DNA of 64,000 nt from Salvator merianae (GCA_003586115.2 QVOM02000115.1:4356435-4420434); one strand, 5' to 3'; shown: positions 22,650 through 34,885, counted from the first letter of the stretch. Numbers and translations: made by a program. The notes: generated by a model from the sequence alone, not told the origin.

Positions 22650-22782
22650 GGTGCATCCAGACATCACTTACTTATTCCACTATATTTGGATATTGTGGAA
22701 TAAAGCATGGATATTCCGGAATACCCATACTTTATTCCAGAATATCCCAGTATAGCAGAATAAGTGACATCTGGATGCAGCC
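22650..22782. mobile_element. Short palindromic MITE, family 3
   Basis: About 133 bp that is almost entirely palindromic. Left GGTGCATCCAGACATCACTTA pairs with right TAAGTGACATCTGGATGCAGCC, and the inner 'tggaataaag/ctttattcc' blocks pair too. The trinucleotide TAT sits on both sides (22647-22649 and 22783-22785). The termini match the longer element at 61.5-62.0 kb and the fragment at 52.5 kb. Non-coding. Confidence 0.75.
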
Positions 22783-22966
22783 TATATTTTCTTAGTTATG
22801 GGACTGGTGGCAAGGGTTTACACTCAGCTTTTCAGTCTATGACGGTTGATAGTTGCACATTCTGCAATTGTATTTCAATTTGCTTCTCTTGTTATGCATA
22901 TTGTGATTTGTCATATTCTTCATTTGTTAGTTTTATATTTTAAATAAAGATTTTAAAAAAGAAAGG

Positions 22967-23222
22967 GTTGAATAAATTCATGGAGGACAGGTGTATCAAT
23001 GGCTACTAGAATGGATGTCTGGTACTGCGACCAGGATGGAGAGACAGGCAGGATGCCTCTAGATGCCATTTGCAGAAAATTGAGAGCAGGTGAAGGTTTT
23101 GACTTCATCTTCTGCTTGAGAATGCCCAGAAGCAATTAGCGGGCCACAGTGTGAAAGAGGATGCTCAACTAGATGGGCTGTGGCCTGATCCAGCAGGGCT
23201 TCTTTTATGTTCTTATGTTCTT
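22967..23222 (+). mobile_element. CR1 LINE 3' end with ATGTTCTT tail
   Basis: Runs from 'aataaattcatggaggacagg' to 'cagcagggcttcttttatgttcttatgttctta', with the terminal octamer ATGTTCTT present twice. Same 3' UTR as at 4.7 and 12.1 kb. It is followed by an AT-rich TAAA/TACA simple repeat (23222-23272). Confidence 0.88.
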
Positions 23223-23275
23223 AGTAATAAATAAATAATACATACATATATATAAATACATACATTTATGTATTT
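23222..23275. repeat. AT-rich simple repeat
   Basis: Degenerate TAAA, TACA and TATA units directly after the CR1 tail. Probably expanded from the retrotransposon's terminal repeat. Confidence 0.8.
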
Positions 23276-23279
23276 GATC

Positions 23280-24195
23280 CCATATGGAATGCATAAGAAT
23301 TGCATTCAGCATGTGGTAAATCTTGTGTTTCTACGCTTGCTGTAGCCATTGATTCAGGTTCTTGGTTGCTCCCCGGACTGCTCAGCTTTTTGACGAGTCT
23401 TTTTGAAATTAAGGTCTCATAGCTCTTCTAAGGACATCAAAGTGCTTTTGATTCCATTCTTCATTCCTCTCTGCTGCCTTTCCCATTTTTCTGTTTCTTT
23501 CTATGCTTCCAAACATAATCACAAGAAATGCTCCACTGGATAAAGTCTGTGGACCATCTAATCCAGCAGCTTGTGCTGAAAGTGACTAACCAGCTAGAGC
23601 AACATGAGCATGGAGCTTGTCCTGCTCGCAGTCTCCCAGCAGTTGGCAATCATTTTTATAGCCTTTCGTCTACCTAGCAAACGCCCTTGTGTTAGGTTGC
23701 TTCCCTAAGTGGTTTGCTGAGTGGGGGGTCATGTTAACACCTTGGTGCAAAGGCAGAAACTTTCTAATGAGAGCAGTAGCTTGGTCTGGAAGAACTTTGA
23801 GATATTAATGTGGTGGGTTCAAGATCCAGCAGTCCAATATTGATCAGGGAGGCAAGGGCATTTAATTTAGTGAGGGGACCAGAATAAGCATTCAGTGGAC
23901 AACTAATTGGACATGCCCCAAACTGGCACAAGTCAGTTCCAGATGTTTTTGGTGCAATCCTGGATAGAATATACCAGGGTTTAGAGGATTTCACATGTAG
24001 ATCCTGGTTCTCTTCACAATTTAGACTATATTGACCACACAGACCTCCCACAGCCTATTTTAATTTGGCATTCTGAAGCCAATGTATGCTCTGGAGCAAT
24101 GTGCACAATTATTTTCTTTTTTCTGATGATTGGAAATACTTCTGGATTTCTTCTAGGCAAGGCTAAAGATGCCCTGGAGCTGAGTGATGTTCCTG
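23280..24195. other. Unclassified spacer
   Basis: No recognisable element. The minus-strand frame at 23764-24051 has ordinary composition but no domain, and there is no plausible splice or promoter context. Confidence 0.45.
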
Positions 24196-24199
24196 GTGA

Positions 24200-24347
24200 C
24201 AACATGAAGATGTCCACACAGTTTTCTTAGCAACTGCTTAGAAGCAGTTTGCCATTACTTTCTTTCGAGAAGAGGCCATGAATTGAACCAAGGACCTTCT
24301 GCATGAAAAGCTTATACTTTGTCACTGGGCTACAGCTGCTACCAGAT
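24200..24347 (-). mobile_element. tRNA-derived SINE (copy 1), diverged
   Basis: On the minus strand it starts near 24347 with 'agcagctgtagcccagtgac' (A-box-like) and carries 'ggttcaattc' (B-box-like, 24280-24289). Then comes 'aatggcaaactgcttctaagcagttgctaagaaaactg', the body shared with the SINE at 42.1-42.3 kb. The 3' tail is lost. Not a functional tRNA. Confidence 0.7.
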
Positions 24348-24359
24348 ATCTTGTACTTG

Positions 24360-25330
24360 TAACTAAATCTTAATTAACTTCCAGTGGAACTAGACTCAGT
24401 ACAAGGTGCATCTTCCCATGGTAGATTCAGAACTAAACGGGTTGTAATATGAAGATACTCCCATTGTAACAAACACTTCACTAACCCAAACATTCTTACA
24501 GATATCTCATCCCCTCTATCACAGAGAGTCCAAAGACGTAGGTCAAAGGTCCCTCAATATCCCCCAGAGATGGCCCCCAGGAAGCAGCAGCCTAAATGGC
24601 TTTTATTGATCTAGCAGATTGATTGAACCCCTGCTGTGATTAATTTTGGCCCAAAAGCACCTGCGGCAGTAAAGCAATAGGTCATGGTTGCAAAGCTGTA
24701 TTGGCTCCAGCCGCAGCTGCTTTTTAAGGGGCATATAAGGCCTTTTAAAAGACCAGTGAAGGATTGCAGCTTGTTAAAGGTTTTCTTGGGCTCCTAATAT
24801 TAACCCAGAGAAGCAGCCCTACTCAGCTTTGCAGCTCACCCTAATAGCAGCTTAATAGCACAATAATGTGGGCTGAGCTGAAGTTATCAGATTGATTGCC
24901 TGATTGATGAGGAAATCATGACCACTCTGGCCTCTTCGCTTGCTGTTCACTGGATTGTTTTGGAATTCATCATACACGGTGACCACAGCACTTAGTTTCA
25001 TAATTAATGTTGGAGGCAGAGGAAGACATTAATTTAACTGTACTTGCTTCTTTCACTTTTATCCCCAGCAAGTCACTCCTGATGCGCAAACAGATTCTAT
25101 CACCGCACATGATAATAACACGGTCACTTCATTCACTCTCTTGATTCACCCATCCACACATATAAACTGGCATTATTTGCTTTCCCATCCTGTTGTTCTT
25201 CCTATGTGCATAGTGATCATTGCCTGTTGCCTTCACAATAACTCTGTGGAAAAGGCTTGAACCAAGCAGAGAGCCACAGAAATGTACACAAACCCCCTCA
25301 GGGAGCTGAATGACCAAGGGGCAGCTATAA
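24360..25330. other. Apparently single-copy DNA; possible conserved non-coding stretch
   Basis: No transposon signature. The part from about 24850 to 25110 has a balanced, non-repetitive composition with a homeobox-like TTAATTTAACTG and TCATAATTAATG context. That is compatible with, but does not show, a conserved regulatory element. No supported reading frame. Confidence 0.3.
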
Positions 25331-25334
25331 TCCA

Positions 25335-25530
25335 GTGTCCTTTTATTTATTTAAGATATTTTTATACCGCTTTCCGTTAAAATTTTTCAAAGTGCTTTAC
25401 AGAGCATTAAAAACAAAGGTAAAAAGAGTAAACACAGCTGTTAAAACAGATTACAAAACTGCATGGACCAGGGGAGGGCATTCCAAAGGGAAGGTGCTAC
25501 CACTGAGAAGGTGATTGAGAGCTATCGTAA
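25335..25530 (-). mobile_element. LINE 3' end, reverse orientation
   Basis: Starts with TTATTTATTTAAGATATTTTTATACCGC-like sequence, the reverse complement of a '...gcggtataaaaat...aaataaata' LINE tail. It continues with 'ttttcaaagtgctttacag' and, further in, 'gggcattccaaagggaagg...ccactgagaaggtg', typical of reptile L2-like 3' UTRs. Truncated, non-coding. Confidence 0.55.
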
Positions 25531-25539
25531 GATGGCATT

Positions 25540-27380
25540 CTGTATTATGTGGAACCCATTCCCTCCATAAAATGGAGGGCTTAGTCATCCCAGCTGATCA
25601 TCACAAATATTTGGAAGTCCATATATGTGATGTCACTCACACGTAAAATGTTTTCCCATGAAAGAGATGGAAAGTGAAGTCTGAATCAGCATAATAGACC
25701 AAAGAGGTTGTAAAAAGTGGTGAAAGGCACTTCATGATGTGAGCCAGATCTAAGAATACATGGATACTTCTTGGCCCAGAACTAGAGTTTGGGGCTTATG
25801 GGATGCAGCAAAAACTTCACAGTTATTGCAGTTGTTATTCTGGCACTATCAAACTACAGATGATTCCTGGCAATTACAAGGGGATAATCAAACCTGTGAC
25901 TTTCTCAGCAGTTGTGTTGCCACTGAGCAATGGTTGTTCCTAAAACTTTTGTTAGCAAACCCTGATCTCTGGGGAAGAACTTTAGTTCCTTAACCAGGTA
26001 GTGGTGGAGCTGCCCAGTCTTCATAAATGTTATTTTAGTACTGAAAACTCATTTTGTTTCAAAGATACATATATTCTGTAACTTATATTGTTGCCTTTTG
26101 GAATTTACTACCTGCTCCTGTATTCCCTAAAGCCAGCCAAAGGCATGATGCTTCAGCACTGGAAAGAAAAATGGTTGATTTCTATATAATAAACTAATCA
26201 ACAGCAAAGCAGCATGAGCTCTTTAAAGAAAACATGAGAACATTTGATTAGCTTTCCATATACATTGTGGTTGGGTCTTATGTCTTCAAATGATGTGGTT
26301 AAAAATACCTTAAAGGACATCTCTCTTCCCTTTCAATCTCTCTCTTTTAGTGTTGAAACAGTCTTGTTCAAAAATTGCAACCCGCCTGGACATCGTGTGT
26401 GTCCGTGTGTGTGCGTGTCTGAGAGAAAGAGAGAATATGTGAAAACGTTTTATTTGAATAGTGCTTCCAATTGCTTACTTAGCTAGAAGGAAACCTATTG
26501 AGCCAGGCTGCTGGGCTTTCCCTAGCAGATATAGGCCATGTCTACCCATCCATTTTTCATGTGATCTGCTACTGTTTGGGGGTAGATCTTCCTGCCCCCC
26601 CGCACTTCCACTTTCCAGCTCTCACAGACTGTCAGGAGACAGAGGACGTTGTTTGTGGGGTTGTGGCTGAGAGACAGAAAGGGATTGGAGGAGGGCTCTG
26701 AAGCCACGATTATGAAGGATGTTTTCTAAATGGCCTTAACAGATTGGAGGTGACCATAGCTCAGTCTCTAACAAGCAAACAAGGAAACATGAACTTCCTC
26801 CCTTTCAGCTACAAGAGCTCTCTGGTTACATTTTAATAGCTTTTGCAGTTGCCCTTTGAAAGACAGTAACGTGGCTAAGCTCAAATCAATGCAGATGCTT
26901 TTTCAGTGGGGGAGGGGATGGAGATAAAAGATGAAGGGAGGGTTACGTGCAACCTAGAAATGGTTACTGTGGGACATTAGGAGAAAAACAAATTCACAAA
27001 TACCACTTCCCAGCAAAATGGCTGCTTAGGTACTGTTTCTTAACGGCAATCTGTGTGGGAGATTTTGGAGAAGATTCTCATACTATTTTTCTTAAAAAAA
27101 AACTGTTTAGAAGAATACAGGGGAAGAAGGGAACGTGGAAAATCAAATGCACGTGGATTTTGCATCCACACATACCATATACAAGGTTTATTGATTGATT
27201 TATTTTGCATTATTTGCATTTTTGCTCCATAGTAAGCATGTTCTAAGCCCAGTTTTTCAGTTCTCCTTCAGAATTTCTTTTGCAGTAAAGTGACTATTTT
27301 CCTTTGCTCCAAGGACAGGATCATGACTCCAGCCTAATCAGTTGATTTCCCTGATAGCTCACTTCTGACTGGCATCAGAA
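25540..27380. other. Unclassified region
   Basis: About 1.8 kb with no recognised element. It includes a short GT-rich run (about 26395-26420) and several overlapping short frames at 26461-26707 on both strands that lack domain content. Confidence 0.45.
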
Positions 27381-27384
27381 CTCA

Positions 27385-27625
27385 CAAGAAGACAGGAACT
27401 TATAAGTGGCCTTCTGATTCAGACCAATGGTTTCTCTACCAACCTATTCTCACAATGGGAAGTCTCCATTACTTGCTAATATTTGTCTAAGCCTTTCAAC
27501 TGGAGGTTTTAGGGACTGAAGCTGGGAGGAGCTTCTGCATGCAAAACTAGAGTTCCTTCTCAAAGATTGCATCCCCTCAATGGGAAATTTCAGCACCTTG
27601 TTGGCAGGAGTGCTTGGCTCCCGTT
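27385..27625 (+). repeat. Old dispersed SINE-like repeat
   Basis: The word order 'caggaactt..aagtggccttctgattcagaccaatggt...ggaggttttagggactgaagctgggag...cttctgcatgcaaaac...gcatcccctcaatgggaa' parallels a common reptile repeat I recall ('aggaagctgcc...gagtcagaccattgg...cttctgcatgcaagc...cccctaaggggaa'). The copy is strongly diverged. The call is from memory of that consensus. Confidence 0.45.
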
Positions 27626-27629
27626 CCCA

Positions 27630-29970
27630 GAGGTGGGGACATAATTCACCTCCTCCTTCCCCTTCCCCTACTCCTCCTGCTGTGATTCTCATCTACCTTC
27701 AGATGAACTAAAGACATCAGCATCATGCTGTTCAGCCTGGTGAATGTTGGAGGGCACAGATATATGCTATGGAGGTATGTTCTGACTGCCTATAGTCTTC
27801 CACTGCAGTAGCTATATTTGTCTTCTGGTGTGCTAAACACATGGACTGCAGATAGGTTGTGGTCCAATTCAGAGAGTCTGCCACCCACAAGACATTATGG
27901 TCAGAATCCAAGGAATCATAAAGTATCCTCACTCAGGATAGAGGGATTTGTGGCTTGGTCCTTACTCCTGCCAGCAACCTTAATCTGAGCACCAATAATT
28001 TGGTTTGCAGGAAAAAGTCATCACAGTTTCTCCAGGTGGCCATGCTTTCCTGACAAGTGTGCACTCAGTTGTCATGACATTTAGTGCCCCTGTGCTCCCT
28101 TCACATGAAGGTCCCCATAGTGTTCTATTGGTGCTGCGCAATGGCTTACTATACAGAAAGGAAGAATGTCATGTCGCATGACACATTCTATGGTGGCACT
28201 GGGGAAAATGGCTAATTGCCCTGAAGAGCTGCTGACCACATTTGAATGACTCATGTGCAGAGCTAGGTTTGGAGCAGTGTGAGTGGTGCGGCCACAAAAA
28301 GCACCAAGCTCAGGGGAGCAAAAAGCATCCCAATCCAGTCCCAATTATAGTCCAGCCACCACAGTGTCACATCATTCCAGCATCCTGACAAGCAGCCAGG
28401 TAGGTGTGTGGCTTGCCACACTAAGTGCACCTGGAACAGTGACACTCTTGTGGGCTGTAGGCCAACCACTGTGCCACACCATGCTGCTCCAAGGACTCCA
28501 AAACAGCCATGTGCATGTGAGTTTTGCCTGGCTTGGCCATCCTAGGTCATAGCTTGACCCACCTCTCCCAGCCCGGATGCACAGCTTGCCCAGTTCGGCC
28601 GCTTATGGCTGGATCACCATCTGCCTTCCAGTCCCCATCCTACCCCAGGCTCTGGGCACTTCTCTCTCTGGTTGTAATCTGCTACAGCCAGCATTGCTCA
28701 TGTGATATGTGAGAGCTACTGGGTTTCAAATTTAAAGCTACCTCTGCACGTGTTCCTGTTCATGGGACACAAATTCAGCAGGATAGTCGGGGCAAGCCAA
28801 AAGTTCTGAAAATTGACAGCAGCTACTTCCCCTGATAATTATGGAGACTGGCTCTGATATGAAGTATCAAGCCATGAAAGATGAATTTGGTTTGAGTCTA
28901 AAATACTTTTCTCGCAGACTGAAAACTTAGAAAGGCCTTCTCCTTAATCTTTGTGGGGTGGGGAATGACAATATTAGCGATTGCAACTGTGATGTAGTTC
29001 ATCTCATTTTGAAGCAATTCCCCATGTACAGTCAAAACTCTGTGGCGTCATTCCATCCCAAACCCCACAACGATCTGTGGAAGTGAAAATCCTCAAAAGC
29101 ATGAGTCAGATCATTTCCCCTGGGGGTCCTGATTCATTTCCAGCTTCGATTGCATCATGTGTGCAGTGGGAGGGGCTGATCTCTTACGGAAGAAAGCTGG
29201 CCTTCCAGAGGAAGCCGAAGGACACAGCCCAAGGGACAGCTGTAAAAGGGCACACATCAGTAGGAGTATTTGTGGGGTATCTGGGATTTAAAAAAAATAT
29301 TTTCTATATATTCGAGTTTGCCAGCCCTAGGAACATTTGAAATCCTGAAGGCATGGCTGTAAGCAACATTTCCCTCTAATGGCTTATTACGCATTAAGTA
29401 GTGAATAAGGGGAATCAGAAGCTTTCTGGGCACCGGGAAAACTCTTAGGTACACTGCTGTGCCTATGCAAGTCAGGTTGGCACCCTGCAACCCCTGCTTT
29501 AAGTGTTATTTTTCTTTTGGATTTCCCCCAAATCATCCTCTCTTTAGTGTATTATTTGCTGTCTTCCACTAACACTAACATTAATGCTGCTCCAGTCCAT
29601 TTCCCGAACACTTTGGAGGTGCATATCATGGTAATTTCATATAACCAAAAATGCTTCCGCCTGGAAAGTGGCATTACCTTTCAGTACAGTACTAATTGAT
29701 TAGTCTGATAAATTGCAAGGCACTCTGTACCCAGGAGCAAAGCTGCTTGTTACTGAATAATGAATAGATCTTGTTTGTCTCTTCAGATGACAAACGTGTT
29801 CTCTGCAAAGCAGGCCCTGAAGCAATGCTTGCAGCCTCCCTTGGCCAAACCTTCCCCTCCCTTACAATGGATAACAACCCTATCTGTTTATTTTATTCCA
29901 AGCTTGAGCACAAACTTTTTGCCTATTCCAGTTGTTTCCTCCTATGTTTGGTTCAATAAAAAAAGTATGC
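27630..29970. other. Unclassified region with a small hairpin
   Basis: Nothing firmly identifiable. A stem 'agaatgtcatg...catgacacattct' sits at about 28164-28192. The block 28010-28720 is rich in CA/TG words and carries overlapping frames on both strands, consistent with an old methylated GC-rich repeat that has lost CpGs. No boundaries found. Confidence 0.35.
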
Positions 29971-29976
29971 TACAGA

Positions 29977-30180
29977 AGGAAGTGGCTGTAGCTGTGTGGC
30001 AGAACAAACGGCACTGGAAGCAGAGGTTCATTGGTTTGATCCCTGACCTCTCCCTGGAAGTGGGCATTGACGAACCACTTCCGCATTGCTGCCATTAAAA
30101 CTTCATAGAAGTGCCTACAGAGTCATCCAAGAGACAGCCACAACTCAAAGTCAACCCAGCAACAACCACAAATGATGCAG
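29977..30180 (+). mobile_element. tRNA-derived SINE (copy 2) with Bov-B-like tail
   Basis: Starts 'gtggctgtagctgtgtggc' (A-box region) with B-box-like 'ggtttgatccc' at 30033-30043, then 'ctgacctctccctggaagtgggcattg'. The tail 'gacagccacaactcaaagtcaacccagcaacaacca' resembles the '...cgactgaacaacaac' 3' end of Bov-B, as reported for Sauria-type SINEs. Non-coding. Confidence 0.7.
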
Positions 30181-30184
30181 AAAC

Positions 30185-30728
30185 CAGCTAAAGAACATGC
30201 CAATGTGCAGTGCAAAGCCAGCTGTTTATATATTTACTATCCAGGGCTCTTTAAAACTCTACAAGTGCCTATCTAGCATGCCTTAAAAACATTATTGGAG
30301 CCTAAAATAAAGGAAGAATATTTTCTGTCCTCTGCCCTGATAGCCAGCTGCTACATCTCAGGCTTCCTGGGTGGCTCTTTGGCATCATGTGGTATAAGCA
30401 ACTTGGACTGCTCGAGAATCAGGGAGCAATATATCAGTTGTGTTGTGCCCCCCCCCCCGAGCACCATACAGCTTGCCTGGCATGGTTAAGGAGACATTTC
30501 TGATACAGCAGGTAATGCACTGGAGGAGGATGAGAAGGGAACTTTTTTCCTTTCATATGCTTCCTTAAGTCCCCATAAGAAACAGGACTTAAGGAAAGAG
30601 TATCCTGGGTGCTTGCCTATATGTTGGGAGCTAACTTGCGATAGGAGGAGCAAACACCAGATTTTGGTGCTTAGCAATGCAGGGCGGAGATTTTGAAGTA
30701 CAAATGAAATATAAGAAGTATATTGGGA
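30185..30728. other. Unclassified spacer
   Basis: No repeat or gene recognised apart from a C10 run at about 30450-30459. Confidence 0.5.
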
Positions 30729-30730
30729 CA

Positions 30731-30953
30731 TTTATATTTATATTTATATCAGTATATCTATATCATCTATATCTGTATCTGTGTCTGTAACTGTAGCTAT
30801 ATCATCTATGTTACATCTATGTCTGCATCTGTCTCCATCTCCATCTCCATCTCGATCTCCGTCTCTGTCTCTACTTCTACCCCTACATCTACCCCTACCC
30901 CTACCCCTATCTCTACCCCTACCCTTACCCCTACCCTTACCCCTACCCCATAT
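30731..30953. repeat. Compound hexanucleotide array drifting from TATATC-like to CCCCTA units
   Basis: About 220 bp of pyrimidine-rich hexamers. The unit changes along the array: TATATY/ATCTGT at the left, then CCATCT and CTCTGT, then CTACCC/CCCCTA and CTTACC at the right. The period of six is kept throughout, so frames are open on both strands and encode Ser/Thr/Pro or Arg/Gly/Asp repeats that are not genes. The right part is close to, but not the same as, the vertebrate telomere repeat. Confidence 0.85.
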
Positions 30954-30959
30954 TCTTGT

Positions 30960-33900
30960 GTACATTTCTGTTCCTTGTGATTATCCCTTTACAAAATCAT
31001 AGATCATCTCAATTTTGGCAGATTAATTCACCAAATGCTCATCACCACTAACATTGGCTGGGTCTAAATGAGGAAATTTTGCCGTCATCCTGGTGGAAAG
31101 ACTGTACTTGTGCAGCTTTTCTTCATGCTCTTAAAGTCTGTGTGGAGTGACTGTGGAGGTGGTTGGGAGGAGGGAGGAGGGAAGAAAGGATATGATGTAT
31201 TGTTACTTTCCCCCTTTCTCTTATTCTCTTTTATCTGACAGTTTGAGTTGAACCAGCACAACAATAGATCCCAGAGATGAAGAAACACTGCTATTGCTTT
31301 ATCCCATTCCTGGCATTTAAGTAAGATAGAAACCCACCCCAGGCAGTTTTTTTAGGAGGGTGGTGGAAAAGTGGCTCTGATACTGCCATCTCTCAGAATG
31401 GAAAGCCACCTTATGCAGATGGCATGTCCCTTCAGGCCACAGTGGTCTGAGGGTGCTTCTTCTGAAAGGGGCATTCCCTGGCTACTTTGAGGCACCTTCA
31501 AAATAACTGGCTTTATAGGTCCCTTGAAATGGGATGTGATTGCCTTCCTTGTGTGTTCTTTAGGCTGATCTGATGGAAAGTGAGCAGAAGGTAGGTGATC
31601 TACTTTGTGCAGATGGTCTTTTCAGGCTGTGTTCACATGCAGCAGAAAGAAAGGATCTCTGAGGCTGCTTAGCTGCAATCAGATAGAGGTTTTTTTCAGT
31701 GCCCCTTTAAGAAACAGAGTCCCTTCCATAGATGCACAAAAAATGCCATTCAAACAGTTAACCAACTGAATGCCTGAAAGCCTACTTCCTTTTCCGCACT
31801 GGAGTCTTTATTCACTTCCATGTCTGGAAATGTTTTCCTGACAATGGATGATGCTCACAGATTGACTTCTCGTCTGCCCAGTTTTCTGTGACCCTGATTA
31901 GTCACTCACCCATAGCAACTATTCCTGTGCTGTTCTTGGCTACATTTCCTGCCCCTGTGCTTATGTAGCCTCCTGCCCAATCTGACTTAAAGAAAGAGAC
32001 ACTTTTGGTGTTATGGAACTCTGAATGATGAAAGGGTGCCCATTCCTAGACTTTGAGACAGGCTATGACTGCTGGGAGAATATATCTGCTGTTATAACCT
32101 CAAATTTGCCCAGAGGGCACCTCATTAAGTTTGTCTGATTGTACCTTTAGAAATTGTTCACAGGTGAGATTATTCATGCATCAGTCTTCCTCTCTCCCTT
32201 CATGAACATTCTAGGCTAGAAAAGGTGGATTAGAGATGGGATGAGAATGCTAGTGCCACACACTACCATCTCTAATGTGCTTTTGAGATACTTTTGCTCT
32301 GTGTGAATGCAGTTAGAACTATCATTCTTTGGCCAATATCATCTTTTGCTTTTTTGTGCCAAAGTAATACAAATCATAGCTATCACAGAATTATCTTAAA
32401 CCCTTTCCATTACATTCTCTTCCAAAGATAAATACACAGTTCTAGGGCAATGCTTGTCATTATGTAGCCATTTTCCTGTCCTTGAAGGCGAGTCCTCCTT
32501 CTATCACGTGGTTCTGCTCACTGAGGGCTTTGTTTAAATGACATTAACACACTCAAGAAAAGGCCCATTAGGACTGTTGCTTTCAAGATAACTGCCAAAT
32601 GTCCTTGGCCATTCTTGCTTCTTCATGTGACACAGGTCAGGAGGTTGCAGCAACCTCCTGATTCCAGCGTGATAAGTTTGTTGCTGAAGAGCTGGATTAA
32701 TGGGAAGGAAAAGGCCACAGAAGGCTGAAAAAACAACAATATTTGTTAGTGACAAGTGTGTGCTTTTCCCCTAGAGCCTGACTGCCTGACTGTTTCAACA
32801 GCCTGCTCCCACCATTCAGGCGCCTCTGCTCAATTCCCCAGCCGTCATGGCTTTACCTGCCTGCCTTTGCTTCTGCTTTCCAGACTCAGAGCAGCTCCCC
32901 TGGGATGGTTTCTGTGGCATTTCAAAGTGGTCTGCTCGCAGCATCCCTTTCCAGCCTGACAGATCTGGCTTGCACCAGATTATAATGTAGATCAATGAAA
33001 AAATGAGAACCTTCGGTACTATCCTTATTAATGAAATTGAACAAGTCACTGCCATTTTGAATGGCACACTGTGTTCATTTGCATCTGTGCTTTTTGGGCT
33101 TTGCTGGTCTCTCTCGTCCTGGGAATACAAAAGGAAGATTTTATTCATTGCTTCCACCAAAGCCAGCAAAAAGGAACAGAAAAAGACGACAGCATGTTTA
33201 TGAAATGAGGGAGGGAAGAATAGGAGATAGGGAAGATGGTTGTTTGTCAAACAGCAATTAAAAAGACAAAGCTGTTTTGAAAAGGGGCATATGTTTCTTG
33301 AGCTCTGTGTGTTCCTAGCTAGGAGACACTGCATTACAAAGGAAATCCAACACAAGAGCCTTGAGGTACCTCAAAGACTGAAAAGAGAGAATCTCATTTT
33401 CCTGTATGGTGGACATATGGATCAGCAAAGATGGAAACAATGGCTATGTGTCCATTTACCACTACAGGTGGTTCCAGGGAGGGCCCTGGGCATTGCATTT
33501 CCACTTTTGTTGGCATGATATGACTGCCGAAGGGTGCAATCCTGCCTGAGGCACATAGGATAAGAACACGGAATCACCCTCCAATGGTGAGCGCCTTATT
33601 ACCATTTTGTCAGGAAGTGCCATGTGGTGTGGTGTGGTGGCAGGAGCCCTATGAGCCTGTGGAGATACAAGAGATGATAAACATTAATTTTTCTTTAGAT
33701 CCCTTTTTTCCTAATACTCTTACCAAAATGGTATACCTTTCATATACCAGTGCCTTTTAATTTTAACAGCATGGATATGTTGTTTAGATTTTCAAATTTT
33801 CCATCTATAAAGTCTCTGGATGGAAAAATAAGGAACAGAAATATGCTGTTATATTAGAGAACTAGCTAATTTTGCAGATGTACAAGAAAAGGAAGAGATT

Positions 33901-34885
33901 TAAAATAATTTTCTTCAAAACTGTGAAACTTATTTAGACAACCTGAATAAAACAAGCTATGTATTTTAATTATAAATTATGCTTCGAAAACGTACAGCAT
34001 AGAACTGGTGTTTTGCATTGATAGTAAAACAGAATAAACTTTATTAAATCACTATCAGTGCATTTTATTATATCATGCACTAATGCTGCTGGGATTTTGA
34101 AGCTGAAATGGGCAACCAAATGTTATTCGGAAGACATTAAGGTTTAAAGTTTAGAGGTCTATATTTATCAATTTATTTCTGCTGAATCACTGTCTTGCTG
34201 GATCGATTATCCCTGACCGGAAAACAGCTGACTCAAATCTCAGTCTGGCACATGATCCTACTTGCAGCAAAACAGAGTCTCCCTTGGATTAAGGTTGCAC
34301 TTAAATCCTGCAGTTATCTACAGCTTTTGTTGTACAGCTTAAGTTCCTGTGCACATTATTGCTTTACATTAGAAAGGAGCAGTGGTGTTATTCACTTACT
34401 GTGCAATCTTATGGAAGTTTACTCAGGGGTTTCATTGAAGGTTCAATGGCATAGACTTTGGGGCTGAGTACAGTTCTAGTAGAAAACAACAAGGGAGCAA
34501 CAGCTGGCAATGGCTGATGATCAAGATTGCAACCATAAAGAAGCTAGAACGGCAGAGCTCCTTCCCGCAGTCATAATCAGAATGGTTAAAACTCATCTCA
34601 TGTCTTACAACCCTGATTCCAAGGAGGCTCGTAATTTAGGGCCATTTTATCATTTCTGAAAAATATTTTGGCCCAAAGGGCAGGCAAAGGATGTGCAATG
34701 GTTGGCAGGGGAGGCACACTCAGAAGTGTAGCAGAGTTGTGAAGCTGCCTGAGAAGTTATGCCCCTGGGACTTCACCAGTTGCCACTGGAAAGCAAACTC
34801 AGATCAGGAAGGTAAAAAATAGTGCTGGGTATCTTGCATTATTTTTACTGTAAATTAAATGACCAATGGATCAGCAGCCCCGACT
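30960..34885. other. Long unclassified region; part may be conserved
   Basis: No transposon recognised over nearly 4 kb. The minus-strand frame 32816-33355 (179 codons) is the longest in the window, but it overlaps frames on the opposite strand and shows no recognised domain. The part at about 32880-33200 has non-repetitive text with few mutated-repeat features, and might be a conserved non-coding block or a decayed exon. A polypurine run lies at 31160-31190. Confidence 0.35.

Noticed and set aside
30890..30953. Interstitial telomeric repeat
   Set aside because: Units are CCCCTA and CTTACC, not CCCTAA, and they grade into other hexamers.
30723..30980. Ser/Thr/Pro-rich and Arg/Gly/Asp-rich open frames on both strands
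   Set aside because: A hexanucleotide array is open in all frames when no unit encodes a stop; not a gene.
32816..33355. Longest open frame in the window (179 codons, minus strand)
   Set aside because: No recognisable domain, overlaps open frames on the plus strand, and lacks transposon or splice context. A frame of this length is not unusual by chance in 64 kb.
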